64,000 nucleotides of DNA from Paracoccus hibiscisoli (GTDB lineage Bacteria; Pseudomonadota; Alphaproteobacteria; Rhodobacterales; Rhodobacteraceae): positions 62,001-126,000 of the forward strand of contig NZ_SUNH01000008.1 in NCBI RefSeq assembly GCF_005048265.1. Reading direction: 5' to 3'. Below are positions 26,491 through 35,735 of this stretch, piece by piece; position 1 is the stretch's first letter, and each line of letters begins with the position of its first letter. The notes beneath the pieces are model-generated. The model was given only the letters and a program-made list of their open reading frames with translations. It ran no database searches and had not been told where the DNA came from. The position numbers and the translations under genes were made by a program.

Positions 26491-27654
26491 ATGCGCATCA
26501 TCGACATCCGCGAGGTGACCAAGCCGATCGCCTCTCCGATCCGCAACGCCTATATCGACTTCAGCAAGATGACGACCAGCCTGGTCGCGGTCGTGACCGA
26601 CGTCATCCGCGACGGCCAGAGGGTCGTGGGGTACGGCTTCAACTCGAACGGGCGCTATGGTCAGGGCGGCCTGATCCGAGAGCGGTTCGCCGACCGGATC
26701 CTGCAGGCCGCGCCCGACAGCCTGCTGACCGATGCGGGCGACAACCTGGACCCGCACCGCATCTGGGCCGCGATGATGGCAAATGAGAAGCCGGGCGGCC
26801 ACGGCGAACGCTCGGTCGCGGTGGGCACGATCGACATGGCCATCTGGGACGCGGTCGCCAAGATCGAGGGCAGGCCTCTGTTCCGCCATCTGGCCGCCCT
26901 GCATGGGCGCGAGGCGGACCCCCGCGTCTTTGTCTATGCGGCGGGGGGCTATTACTATCCGGGCAAGGACAACGGTGCCCTGCGGGCCGAGATGCGCAGC
27001 TATGTCGACCGCGGCTATACCGTGGTCAAGATGAAGATCGGCGGCGCCTCGCTGGATGAGGACCGCCGGCGGATCGAGGCCGTGCTGGACGAGATCGGGT
27101 CAGAGGCGCAGCTGGCCGTGGACGCCAACGGCCGCTTTGATCTGGAGACGGCCATCGCCTATGCCAAGATGCTGCGCCCCTATCCGCTGTTCTGGTACGA
27201 GGAGATCGGCGACCCGCTGGACTATGCCCTACAGGCCGCCATGTCGGAATTCTACGACGCGCCGATGGCCACCGGCGAGAACCTGTTCTCGCATCAGGAC
27301 GCCCGCAACCTGCTGCGCCATGGCGGGATGCGGCCCGACCGCGATTACCTGCAATTCGACTGCGCGCTGTCTTACGGCTTGGTCGAATACCTGCGCACGC
27401 TGGAGGTCCTGCGCCAGTTCGGCTGGTCCCCCACGCGCTGCATCCCGCATGGCGGGCACCAGATGTCGCTGAACATCGCCGCCGGTCTGGGGCTGGGCGG
27501 CAATGAAAGCTATCCCGACCTGTTCCAGCCCTATGGTGGCTTTCCCGACGGGGTCGCGGTGCAGAACGGCCATGTGCTGATGCCCGAAATGCCGGGCATC
27601 GGCTTTGAGGGGAAATCCGACCTGATCGCCCAGATGCACGCCCTCGCACGCTGA
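26491..27654 (+). CDS. tarD: D(-)-tartrate dehydratase, enolase superfamily
   Basis: 387 residues, matching closely from memory the characterised Bradyrhizobium D-tartrate dehydratase from the first residues (RIIDIREVTKPIASPIRNAY) on. Catalytic KxK is at Lys180/Lys182 (VVKMKIGG). Metal ligands are Asp211 (VDANG), Glu237 (WYEE) and Glu263 (ATGEN), and the acid/base His320 is in CIPHGGHQ. It dehydrates D-tartrate to oxaloacetate. It lies 28 bases after the exporter gene on the same strand, so this operon apparently also handles tartrate or a tartrate-like diacid. Confidence 0.9.
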   Translation: MRIIDIREVTKPIASPIRNAYIDFSKMTTSLVAVVTDVIRDGQRVVGYGFNSNGRYGQGGLIRERFADRILQAAPDSLLTDAGDNLDPHRIWAAMMANEKPGGHGERSVAVGTIDMAIWDAVAKIEGRPLFRHLAALHGREADPRVFVYAAGGYYYPGKDNGALRAEMRSYVDRGYTVVKMKIGGASLDEDRRRIEAVLDEIGSEAQLAVDANGRFDLETAIAYAKMLRPYPLFWYEEIGDPLDYALQAAMSEFYDAPMATGENLFSHQDARNLLRHGGMRPDRDYLQFDCALSYGLVEYLRTLEVLRQFGWSPTRCIPHGGHQMSLNIAAGLGLGGNESYPDLFQPYGGFPDGVAVQNGHVLMPEMPGIGFEGKSDLIAQMHALAR

Positions 27655-27664
27655 GGGCGCGCGG

Positions 27665-29080
27665 TCAGGCGGCCTCGATCGGGGGGCGCGTCTCGGCCGG
27701 GATGGGGCAGGCATAGGGGTGGTCTGCGAGGTGTTCGGCATGGGAGGCCTTGGCGGCCTTGATCAACGCCGGGTCGGTCAGCGCCGCATGCGCCGTCGCG
27801 GCCATCACCTTGGCCGCATGCAGCATACCCTTATGCGCGGCGGGCGCCTTGCCCTGTGCGGTCTGCTGCCAGCTATGCAGCGCGGTGCCGATCGCGCAGG
27901 TCGCCACCCGCGCCTGCACGGTGGGCACCGCCCAGCTGACATCGCCCACATCGGTCGAGCCCATGCCGCCCATGAAGGGCCGGTCCAGCGGCGCGATGAA
28001 ATCGCACAGCGGCAGGTCATAGTCGGGCTTCATCGCGAGGCGCTTGAAGGTGTCGGCGATGTCCTCGCGCGTCAGGCTTTCGCGGATGGCGGTGGCGAAG
28101 GCCGCATCGTCGCCGTCGAAGGGAACGGGGCCAAGTGCCTCGAACTGCGCCTGCATGGCGCGGGACAGGGGCGCGTTCTCGGTCAGGTTCGACACGGCCG
28201 AGAACACGCGCGAGGTCACGGTGGTGCCCGACATCAGCGCCGCGCCGTCGGCGATCTTGCGCACCCGGTCGACCAGCGAGGACAGGCCCGCCAGATCGGG
28301 GCTGCGGATCAGCTGGCGCACAGTGGCCTTGGCCTGGACCACGTTGGGGGCGATGCCGCCCGCGTCCAGATAGGCGTAATGGACCCGCGCCGCGTCGGGC
28401 ATGTGTTCGCGCATGTAGTTGATGCCGATGTTCATCAGCTCGACCGCGTCCAGCGCCGAGCGGCCCAGTTCCGGCGCGCCCGCCGCATGGGCCGCCTTGC
28501 CGTGGAAGGTAAAGTCGATGCGCGTGTTGGCCAGGGACCGCATGTCGTCGACCGCGTTGAAGCTGGCCGGGTGCCATGTGATGGCGATGTCGACATCGTC
28601 GAACAGCCCGTCGCGGACCATGTAGGTCTTGGCAGCACCCCCTTCCTCGGCCGGGCAGCCGTAGTAGCGGACGCGACCGGGCAGTCCTTCGGCCTCCAGC
28701 CAGTCCTTGACCGCGGTGGCGGCAGAGAGGGCGGCCGATCCCAGCAGGTTGTGACCGCAGCCATGGCCAAAGCCGTGATCGGCGATCTGGCGTGGCTGGG
28801 CCAGGCCTGGTTCCTGGGACAGGCCGGGCAGGGCATCGTATTCGCCCAGGATCGCGATGACGGGGCCGCCCTCGCCGGCCTCACCCATCACCGCCGTGGG
28901 GATGCCGGCCAGATTCTCGGTCACGCGGAAGCCCTGGTCGCGCAGCATCTGGGTGTGGGCGGCGCAGGATTGCACCTCGCCATAGGCCAGTTCGGGCGTA
29001 TCGAACACGGCATCGGCAAGGCCGGTGAACGCGGTGGCGCGGGAATCGACCAGCGGCCAGAGGGGGTTGTCGTTTCGCAT
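27665..29080 (-). CDS. M20D amidohydrolase, AbgB-like
   Basis: 471-residue zinc-dependent amidase/peptidase of the M20D group. Metal-binding motifs: GFGHGCGHNLLGSA, then CPAEEGGAAK, and an HPASFNAVDD segment; the dimerisation insert starts at TRIDFTFHGKAAHAAGAPELGRSALD. The best-known relative is p-aminobenzoyl-glutamate hydrolase subunit B, so it may cut N-acyl amino acids or amides. It is the last gene of the second peptide-importer operon (18 bases after the ATPase gene), suggesting the imported compound is deacylated in the cytoplasm. Confidence 0.86.
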   Translation of the reverse strand: MRNDNPLWPLVDSRATAFTGLADAVFDTPELAYGEVQSCAAHTQMLRDQGFRVTENLAGIPTAVMGEAGEGGPVIAILGEYDALPGLSQEPGLAQPRQIADHGFGHGCGHNLLGSAALSAATAVKDWLEAEGLPGRVRYYGCPAEEGGAAKTYMVRDGLFDDVDIAITWHPASFNAVDDMRSLANTRIDFTFHGKAAHAAGAPELGRSALDAVELMNIGINYMREHMPDAARVHYAYLDAGGIAPNVVQAKATVRQLIRSPDLAGLSSLVDRVRKIADGAALMSGTTVTSRVFSAVSNLTENAPLSRAMQAQFEALGPVPFDGDDAAFATAIRESLTREDIADTFKRLAMKPDYDLPLCDFIAPLDRPFMGGMGSTDVGDVSWAVPTVQARVATCAIGTALHSWQQTAQGKAPAAHKGMLHAAKVMAATAHAALTDPALIKAAKASHAEHLADHPYACPIPAETRPPIEAA

Positions 29081-29097
29081 CGGGAAGTCCTTTGGTT

Positions 29098-30099
29098 TCA
29101 GGCTTGGTCGTTCAGGTGGCAGGCCGACAGGCGGCCGGGGGCCACCTCGCGCAGCGCGGGCACCTCAAGGCGGCAGCGGTCATGGGCATGCGGGCAGCGG
29201 GGGTGGAAATGGCAGCCCGAGGGCGGGTTCAGGGGAGAGGGGATCTCTCCCTTGATGGCGTGATAGGTCTTCTTGCCGGTCTCGAAGGTCGGGATCTCGC
29301 TGACCAGCGCCTGCGTATAGGGGTGGTCGGGGCGCGCGATCAGATCCTCGGCCTCGCCCAGTTCGACCAGGCGGCCCAGATACATGACCGCGATCCGGTC
29401 CGAGATATGTTCGACCACGCCCAGATCATGACTGACGAACAGATAGGTCAGGTCGAAATCCTGCCGCAGCTGAACGAACAGGTTCAGGACCTGCGCCTGG
29501 ATCGACACGTCCAGCGCTGCCACGGATTCGTCGCAGACCAGAAAATCGGGGCGCACCGCCAGCGCGCGGGCGATGCCCACCCGCGCCCGCTGCCCGCCCG
29601 AGAACTGGTGCGGATAGCGCTTGCCCATGCTGGGGTCCAGGCCGACCTGTTCCAGCATCCGCTCGACATAGGCGGGGATCTCTCGGCGCGGGACGATGCC
29701 GTGGACGCGCGGCGCCTCGCCCACGATGTCGCGGACCTGCAGGCGGGGGTTCAGCGACGACATCGGGTCCTGAAAGATCATCTGGATCTTCAGCGCGGCG
29801 TTGCGGGCATCGGCACCTTTCAGCCCCGCCACGTCCTGCCCGTTATAGAGGATGCGGCCCTGGCTGGGCTGGGTCAGCCCCGCCACCATCCGCCCCAACG
29901 TGGACTTGCCGCAGCCGGATTCGCCGACAAGGCCCAGCACCTCGCCGCGGCGGATGTCCAGATTGATCGTATCGACCGCATGAACGGTCACCGGCGCGAT
30001 CTTGGCGCCCAAGCGGCGGGCGGTGCGTTCGGCGATGTCCAGATCCTTGGAGAACCGCTTGGACAGGCCCTCGATCTGCAGAATGGGGGTCTCGGTCAC
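29098..30099 (-). CDS. Peptide ABC transporter ATP-binding protein, DppF-like (second importer)
   Basis: 333 residues with Walker A GESGCGKST, Q-loop QDPMSSLNPRLQV, signature FSGGQRARVGIARAL, Walker B FLVCDESVAALD and the oligopeptide-family C-terminal Cys region (SGCHFHPRCPHAHDRC). It overlaps the DppD-like gene by four bases. Confidence 0.92.
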   Translation of the reverse strand: MTETPILQIEGLSKRFSKDLDIAERTARRLGAKIAPVTVHAVDTINLDIRRGEVLGLVGESGCGKSTLGRMVAGLTQPSQGRILYNGQDVAGLKGADARNAALKIQMIFQDPMSSLNPRLQVRDIVGEAPRVHGIVPRREIPAYVERMLEQVGLDPSMGKRYPHQFSGGQRARVGIARALAVRPDFLVCDESVAALDVSIQAQVLNLFVQLRQDFDLTYLFVSHDLGVVEHISDRIAVMYLGRLVELGEAEDLIARPDHPYTQALVSEIPTFETGKKTYHAIKGEIPSPLNPPSGCHFHPRCPHAHDRCRLEVPALREVAPGRLSACHLNDQA

Positions 30100-31076
30100 G
30101 GCGTGGCCTCGTGGTCGGCATGGGGGTGGTGGCAGCGCACCTGGCGGTCGGGTCCGGCGGGGGTCAGCGCGGGTTCGACCTGACAGGCGGCATCGGCGCG
30201 CGGGCAGCGGGGCGCGAACTTGCAGCCCTGCGGCAGGTTCAGAAGCGACGGCGTCATGCCCTTGATCTGGGTCAGCATCGCGCCGTGACGCTTGCCCTGC
30301 GGGACGCTGTCGATCAGCCCGCGCGTGTAGGGGTGGCGGGGGTTGGCGATGATCGCGGCGGTGGGGCCGGCCTCGATGATGCGGCCCGCATACATGACCG
30401 CCAGACGGTCGGCCAGGCCCGACACCACTGCCAGATCATGGGTGATCCAGATCAACGCGGTGCCGGATTGGGCGCAGAGCTTTTGCACCTCGGACAGGAT
30501 CTGGGCCTGGATGGTCACGTCCAGCGCGGTGGTGGGTTCGTCCGCGATGATCAGGTCGGGCTTGTGCAAGAGCGCGATGGCGATCGCCACGCGCTGGCGC
30601 ATACCGCCCGAAAACTGGTGCGGATAGCTTTTCAGTCGCTCGTCCGGCGAGGAAATCCCGACCTGTACCAGCGCATTGCGGGCGCGGGCCAGGGCAGCCG
30701 ATTTGGACACCTTGTCATGGGCGCGCACGGTCTCGACCATCTGGGTGTCGATGCGCAGGACCGGGTTGAGGGTCATCATCGGGTCCTGGAAGATCATCGC
30801 GATGCGCTTGCCACGAAGGGTGCGCATCATCCCCTCGCCGCCCGCGATCAGATCGTCGCCGTCAAAGACGACCTGCCCGCCCGCCACGCGGCCCGGCGGA
30901 TCGACCAGCCCCAGGATGGAGAACCCCGTGACCGACTTGCCCGAACCGGATTCCCCGACCAGCCCCAGGATCTGGCCCCGTTCCAGCGAAAAGCTGACCC
31001 CGTCCACGGCCTTGGCGACCCCGTCACGGGTGAAGAAATGCGTCTGCAGATCGCGGACGTCCAGAAGCGCGCTCAT
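30096..31076 (-). CDS. Peptide ABC transporter ATP-binding protein, DppD-like (second importer)
   Basis: 326-residue ATPase starting [15 protein letters not shown], a typical DppD opening. Walker [12 protein letters not shown], signature [15 protein letters not shown], Walker [13 protein letters not shown], and a C-terminal [15 protein letters not shown] motif are all intact. The start at 31076 is set by the ATGA overlap with the permease gene; in-frame extension upstream only reads an alternate frame of that permease. Confidence 0.92.
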   Translation of the reverse strand: MSALLDVRDLQTHFFTRDGVAKAVDGVSFSLERGQILGLVGESGSGKSVTGFSILGLVDPPGRVAGGQVVFDGDDLIAGGEGMMRTLRGKRIAMIFQDPMMTLNPVLRIDTQMVETVRAHDKVSKSAALARARNALVQVGISSPDERLKSYPHQFSGGMRQRVAIAIALLHKPDLIIADEPTTALDVTIQAQILSEVQKLCAQSGTALIWITHDLAVVSGLADRLAVMYAGRIIEAGPTAAIIANPRHPYTRGLIDSVPQGKRHGAMLTQIKGMTPSLLNLPQGCKFAPRCPRADAACQVEPALTPAGPDRQVRCHHPHADHEATP

Positions 31077-31981
31077 GATTGCAACCTCGGGTTCAGGACA
31101 TCGCGCAGGCGGTCGCCGACGACGTTGATGGCGACGATGGTGACGACCAGGGCGATGCCGGGAAAGACGCTGACCCAGTAGCGGCCCGACAGAAGGTAGT
31201 CGTAGCCATTGGCGATCAGCAGGCCCAGGGACGGCTCGGTGATGGGCACGCCCACGCCCAGGAAGGACAGCGTCGCCTCCAGCGCGATGGCCTGGGCGAT
31301 CTGCACGGTGGCGACCACGATCAGGGGCGGCACGCAATTGGGCAGCAGGTGGCGGAACATGATCCGGCGGTCCGACAGGGCCAGGCAGCGGGCGGCGTCG
31401 ATGTAGTCCTTGCGCGTCTCGACCATGGCCGAGCTGCGCACCGTGCGCGCGTAATAGGCCCATTGCACGATGACCAGCGCCAGGATCACCTTGTCCACCC
31501 CGCGCCCCAGCAGCGCCAGCAGGATCAGCGCGATCAGGATGGCGGGAAAGGACAGCTGCAGATCGACGATGCGCATGACGATGCTGTCGAAACGCCCGCC
31601 GAAATAGGCGGCGGCCACGCCGACGATGGTGCCGATGGTGATCGCCAGCGTCAGCGAGACGACCGCCACCATCAGGCTGATGCGCAGCCCGTACATGATC
31701 GCCGACAGCATGTCGCGGCCCTGCGGGTCGGTGCCCAGCCAGAAGGTCTGGCCGGTCGCAAAGCTGGCATCGCCTGGCGGCAGCCCGCCATCCATGATGC
31801 TCAGTTGGCGCAGATCATAGGGGTTCTGCGGCGCGATCCAGGGCGCCGCGATGGCGATGATCGCGATCAGCACGAACAGGATCAGGCCGATGACGGCGAT
31901 CTTGTCCTCGACGAACTGCTTGGCGATGCGTTTCGCGGGGCTGTCGATGCGGACGGGGGTCGGGGTTGCGATCTCGGTCAT
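31073..31981 (-). CDS. Peptide ABC transporter permease, DppC-like (second importer)
   Basis: 302-residue membrane permease with an N-terminal cytoplasmic tail, a first helix (IAVIGLILFVLIAIIAIAAPWIAP), the LGTDPQGRDMLSAIMYGLRISL motif and the EAA loop DAARCLALSDRRIMFRHLLPN. It pairs with the DppB-like protein encoded just before it. Confidence 0.92.
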   Translation of the reverse strand: MTEIATPTPVRIDSPAKRIAKQFVEDKIAVIGLILFVLIAIIAIAAPWIAPQNPYDLRQLSIMDGGLPPGDASFATGQTFWLGTDPQGRDMLSAIMYGLRISLMVAVVSLTLAITIGTIVGVAAAYFGGRFDSIVMRIVDLQLSFPAILIALILLALLGRGVDKVILALVIVQWAYYARTVRSSAMVETRKDYIDAARCLALSDRRIMFRHLLPNCVPPLIVVATVQIAQAIALEATLSFLGVGVPITEPSLGLLIANGYDYLLSGRYWVSVFPGIALVVTIVAINVVGDRLRDVLNPRLQS

Positions 31982-32955
31982 CCCTTCATCTCCGACAGGC
32001 GGATGCGGGGATCGATAGCCGAATAGATCACGTCGACCAGCAGGTTGATGGCCACGATGATCAGCACCGTCAGCATCAGGTAGGCCACGATCACCGGGCG
32101 ATCCAAGAGGTTGATGCTGTCGATCAGCAGCTTGCCCATGCCGGGCCAGGCGAACACGGTCTCGGTCACGATGGCGAATGCGACCATCGAGCCCAGTTCC
32201 AACCCGATGATGGTCACGACCGGGATCATGATGTTCTTCAGCACATGGACCAGCACCACGCGGCGGGGCGACAGGCCCTTGGCGCGGGCGAATTTCACGT
32301 AATCCTGCATGCAGACCTCGCGCGTGTTGGCGCGGGCCAGACGGATGATCAGCGACATCTTGAACAGCGCCAGATTGATGGCGGGCAGGATCAGATGGGA
32401 CAGCCCGTCCCAGGTCAGAAAGCTGACCTGCATGCCCAGAAATTCGGTGGTTTCACCGCGCCCACCGGCGGGCAGCCAGCCCAGCAGCACCGCAAAGACC
32501 AGGATCAGCAGCATCCCCTGCCAGAAATTCGGCAGCGAGAAGCCCAGGATCGACCCCCCCATGATCGTGCGCCCGGCGATGCTGTTGGGACGCAGCCCCG
32601 CCCAGACCCCAAGCGGGATGCCGATGCCCACCGACAGGGCCAGCGCGACCAGCGCCAGCTCCATCGTGGCGGGCAGGCGGTCCAGGATGATCTCCAGCGC
32701 CGGGCGGCCATAGACGAAGGACGTCCCCAGATCGCCCTGCAGGGCGTTCCAGACGAAGATGCCGAACTGTTCATACAGTGGGCGGTCCAGGCCCAACCGC
32801 TCGACCGTGGCGGCGATCTGGGCTTGGCTCGCCTCGGGGTTGACCAGCACATCAACGGGGTTGCCGATGAAGAAGACGCCGATAAAGACCAGCACGGCCA
32901 TGGCCATGACGGCCAGCAGGCTTTGGCCCACGCGGCGGACAAGATAGACGATCAT
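31978..32955 (-). CDS. Peptide ABC transporter permease, DppB-like (second importer)
   Basis: 325 residues; start IVYLVRRVGQSLLAVMAMAVLVF. It contains GDLGTSFVYGRPALEIILDRLPAT, SLPNFWQGMLLILVFA, the EAA-type loop FARAKGLSPRRVVLVHVLKN and the terminal DPRIRLSE motif. Unlike its counterpart in the first importer the frame is intact, and it gives a reference for where that other gene is broken. Confidence 0.92.
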   Translation of the reverse strand: MIVYLVRRVGQSLLAVMAMAVLVFIGVFFIGNPVDVLVNPEASQAQIAATVERLGLDRPLYEQFGIFVWNALQGDLGTSFVYGRPALEIILDRLPATMELALVALALSVGIGIPLGVWAGLRPNSIAGRTIMGGSILGFSLPNFWQGMLLILVFAVLLGWLPAGGRGETTEFLGMQVSFLTWDGLSHLILPAINLALFKMSLIIRLARANTREVCMQDYVKFARAKGLSPRRVVLVHVLKNIMIPVVTIIGLELGSMVAFAIVTETVFAWPGMGKLLIDSINLLDRPVIVAYLMLTVLIIVAINLLVDVIYSAIDPRIRLSEMKG

Positions 32956-32983
32956 TATGGGGTCCCTGTGATCGGGCGGTGAT

Positions 32984-33010
32984 CCGGCACCCCGCAGAGG
33001 GGGGTGCCGG
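32984..33010 (-). other. 10-bp perfect-stem hairpin between binding-protein and permease genes
   Basis: CCGGCACCCC (32984-32993) pairs perfectly with GGGGTGCCGG (33001-33010) across a 7-base loop. In transcript order it lies just after the binding-protein stop (33020) and before the dppB-like start (32955). No U-run follows, so partial termination or 3'-end protection is more likely than full termination. Confidence 0.7.
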
Positions 33011-33019
33011 AGGGGCGCA

Positions 33020-34624
33020 TCATTCGGCGGCGCGTTTGACTTCGCGGGCCATGGTGTACTGGTCCACGCGCGGCTCATAGATCAGGTCGGGCTTCATGGC
33101 CCAGACCGTCTGTTCGTAATGCAGCGGGATGATGCCATGATCGTCCAGCACCATGGTCTGCGCATCCTGCAGCATCTGGTCGCGCGCCTCGTCGTCGATG
33201 GTGGCCATCGCCTCGATCAGCAGGGTGTCCATCTCGGGGTTGGAATAGCGGCCGGCATTGGTCGGCCCCATGCCCGTGGCCGCATCAAACGTCGCCACCA
33301 GCGATTTCAGCGGCGAGGACATGTCGCCCGAGGACGCGCCCCAGCCCGCCAGATAGACCGGAAATTCCAGCGCATTCCGGCGCGAGAAGAACTGGCTTGC
33401 GGTGCTGGCATCGACGCTGACGCTGATGCCGATCTGGGCCAGCATCTGCGCCACGGCCTGCGCCACCTGTTCGTCGTTGATATAGCGGTCGTTCGGCGTG
33501 CCGAGCGTGATCGAGAATCCATCGGGATAGCCCGCCTCGGCCAGCAGTTCGCGGGCGCGGTCGGGGTCATAGGGATCGACGTCGCGCCCCGAGGTGCCGA
33601 ACATCGGCGGCGGCAGCAATTCGCCCGCAGCCTGCGCATAGCCGCCCATGATCCGTTCGGTGATCGCCTCGCGGTTGATCGAGATCGAGATCGCCTCGCG
33701 GACCCGGGCATCCATCAGCGGGTTCTCCCCGTCGGTGCCGCCGATGCCGGGCGCATCCTCCTGCTGCAGCATGTGCAGATAGATGATCCGGTTCGACAGC
33801 GCGTCGACGATGGTAAAGCCGCCCTGCTCGATACGGGGGATGTCCTGGATGGGGGGCGATTCGATCATGTCCACGTCGCCCGCCAGCAGGGCCGCCACGC
33901 GGGGGCCGTCGCTGGTGATCGGGCGCATGGTCACACGCTCCCAGTCGGGGGTGCCGCCCCAGTAATCGTCGAACCGCGTCACCACGACCTCGGACCCGCG
34001 ATTGTAGCGGTCGAGGATATAGGGGCCGGTGCCCACGGCGATGGCCGGATCGTTGAAGGCCGGGGCCTGCGGCACGTCGCCCATCCCTTCGCAGGTGCCC
34101 TCGGGGCCGTAGGTCACCTGATCCTCGGCGCCCAGGGCATTGGCCGACAGGATCGCCAGGCTCCACAGATCGACGGGAAGCAGGGGGTTGGTGGCGGTGG
34201 TGGTGATGGTCAGGGTGTGGTCATCCTCGGCCGCCATGTCGGCGATGCCGCCGGTGAAGATGGTGTAGGGCGAGGGCGAATTCTCGACCAGCGGCACCCG
34301 GCAGAAGGAATAGATCACGTCGCGGGCGGTGAAATCGCTGCCGTCGTGGAACTTGACCCCTTGGCGCAGCTTGAACCGCCAGGTGGTGTCGTCCACCACC
34401 TCCCAGCTTTCGGCAAGGCCGGGGGTGACCATCTGCAGCGCGTCCTGGGTGGTCAGCGCCTCGAAGATGTTCTTGGCGACCTGGATGTTCGTGGACAGCT
34501 GATGGAACTGCGGGTCCATCGACGTCGCCTCGGATTTCAGGCCGATGGACAGGGTCTGCGCCGAGGCCGGGGCAAGGCCCGCCGCCATGATGCCCGCCAT
34601 AAGGGGCAAGGTCAGTGCTTTCAT
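33020..34624 (-). CDS. Peptide ABC transporter substrate-binding protein, family 5 (second importer)
   Basis: 534-residue DppA/OppA-type periplasmic receptor. Signal peptide residues 1-22 (ALTLPLMAGIMAAGLAPASA). Signatures: FKLRQGVKFHDGSDFTARDV, GTGPYILDRYNRGSEV, DDYWGGTPDW and DARVREAISISINREAI. First gene of the operon, followed by the hairpin, so it is probably made in excess over the permease. The ligand cannot be read from sequence. Confidence 0.92.
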   Translation of the reverse strand: MKALTLPLMAGIMAAGLAPASAQTLSIGLKSEATSMDPQFHQLSTNIQVAKNIFEALTTQDALQMVTPGLAESWEVVDDTTWRFKLRQGVKFHDGSDFTARDVIYSFCRVPLVENSPSPYTIFTGGIADMAAEDDHTLTITTTATNPLLPVDLWSLAILSANALGAEDQVTYGPEGTCEGMGDVPQAPAFNDPAIAVGTGPYILDRYNRGSEVVVTRFDDYWGGTPDWERVTMRPITSDGPRVAALLAGDVDMIESPPIQDIPRIEQGGFTIVDALSNRIIYLHMLQQEDAPGIGGTDGENPLMDARVREAISISINREAITERIMGGYAQAAGELLPPPMFGTSGRDVDPYDPDRARELLAEAGYPDGFSITLGTPNDRYINDEQVAQAVAQMLAQIGISVSVDASTASQFFSRRNALEFPVYLAGWGASSGDMSSPLKSLVATFDAATGMGPTNAGRYSNPEMDTLLIEAMATIDDEARDQMLQDAQTMVLDDHGIIPLHYEQTVWAMKPDLIYEPRVDQYTMAREVKRAAE

Positions 34625-34717
34625 GGATAAGTCCTCTCTGTTGGTGGCTGTGCGGATCGGTCGCCCCGTGGTTGGTTCCCCGGTGGTGTAATCGCGCTTG
34701 GCCTTCAGGGTATGATG

Positions 34718-34737
34718 CGATAATCAGAAGTCAATCG
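34718..34737. promoter_or_regulatory. Weak candidate LysR operator
   Basis: CGAT-N12-ATCG within an AT-rich 144-base gap between the binding-protein gene (minus) and the LysR gene (plus). The arms are short, so this is only a suggestion based on location. Confidence 0.25.
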
Positions 34738-34768
34738 TGAATGTTTATGCGTTTTTCTCATAGGATGG

Positions 34769-35722
34769 ATGATGGAGCTGGATGACGCCGCCACGGACCG
34801 CGACCGCCGGTCGGGAATTTCCCTGCGAGAACTGGAGGTTCTGCAGGCGCTGGTCGCCGCCGGCACCGCCATCAACGCGGCGCGCAGGCTGGATATCTCG
34901 CAATCGGCGGTCAGCCGCAGGCTGGCCCAGTTGGAGGATCGGCTTGGCTTCAAGCTGTTCCTGCGGACCAACGGCCGGCTTGTCCCCACCGTCGAGGCCC
35001 TGTCGCTGAGCGAGCAGCTGGCCCCTGTGCTGGACACGCTGGCGCGTCTGGTCCACCGGGCCGATCAGCCCCGCGCGGCCCATGCGGGCACGCTGTCCAT
35101 CGTGGCCCCGCCCACCATCGCGCACAGGTTCCTGCCAAGCCGAATCGCGGCCTTCAAGCGGGCCAATCCGGGCTGCCAGATCACCTTTGACGTGCTGGCC
35201 AGCGACAGTCTGCTGACCGGCATCGCCGAGGGGCGGTTCGATATCGGCATGACCGACAGCACGACTGCCCATGAAGGCATCACATCCGAACTGTTGCTGG
35301 AAACGCAGGCAATCTGCGTTCTGCCGCAGGACCACCACCTGGCCGCATTCGAGGTGATCCGCCCCGAGGATCTGCAGGACGAGCCGTTCATCGCCCTGTC
35401 GCGCCGCCATTCCAGCCGGGCCGCCATCGACCGCCTGTTCGACCGCGCGGGCCTGAACCTGCGCATCGTGCTGGAGGCCTCGACCAACGTCTCGGTGATC
35501 CAGTTCGTGCGCGAAGGCCTGGGCGTGTCGCTGTTGAACCCCTTTCCGCTGGTCCATCAGATCGGCGACCGGGTGGCGATGCGCCCCTTTCTGCCCGCGA
35601 TCCGCTACAGCACGCATTTCCTGCTGCCCTCCAGCCGCGCGCCGTCGGCGGTGACGCGGGCGTTCATGCAGGATGTGACCGACAGCCTGGACCGCGCCGC
35701 CTATCCCACCCCCGCCCCTTGA
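34769..35722 (+). CDS. LysR family transcriptional regulator
   Basis: 317-residue LTTR: HTH at about residues 20-80 (LRELEVLQALVAAGTAINAARRLDISQSAVSRRLAQLEDRLG) and a substrate-binding domain to the end (for example HAGTLSIVAPPTIAHRFLP). Two adjacent ATGs exist; 34769 and 34772 differ by one residue, and AGGA at 34762 suits the second slightly better. It is divergent from the second peptide importer and 13 bases ahead of argE, so it may control both. Confidence 0.88.
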   Translation: MMELDDAATDRDRRSGISLRELEVLQALVAAGTAINAARRLDISQSAVSRRLAQLEDRLGFKLFLRTNGRLVPTVEALSLSEQLAPVLDTLARLVHRADQPRAAHAGTLSIVAPPTIAHRFLPSRIAAFKRANPGCQITFDVLASDSLLTGIAEGRFDIGMTDSTTAHEGITSELLLETQAICVLPQDHHLAAFEVIRPEDLQDEPFIALSRRHSSRAAIDRLFDRAGLNLRIVLEASTNVSVIQFVREGLGVSLLNPFPLVHQIGDRVAMRPFLPAIRYSTHFLLPSSRAPSAVTRAFMQDVTDSLDRAAYPTPAP

Positions 35723-35735
35723 CGAAGGACACCCG

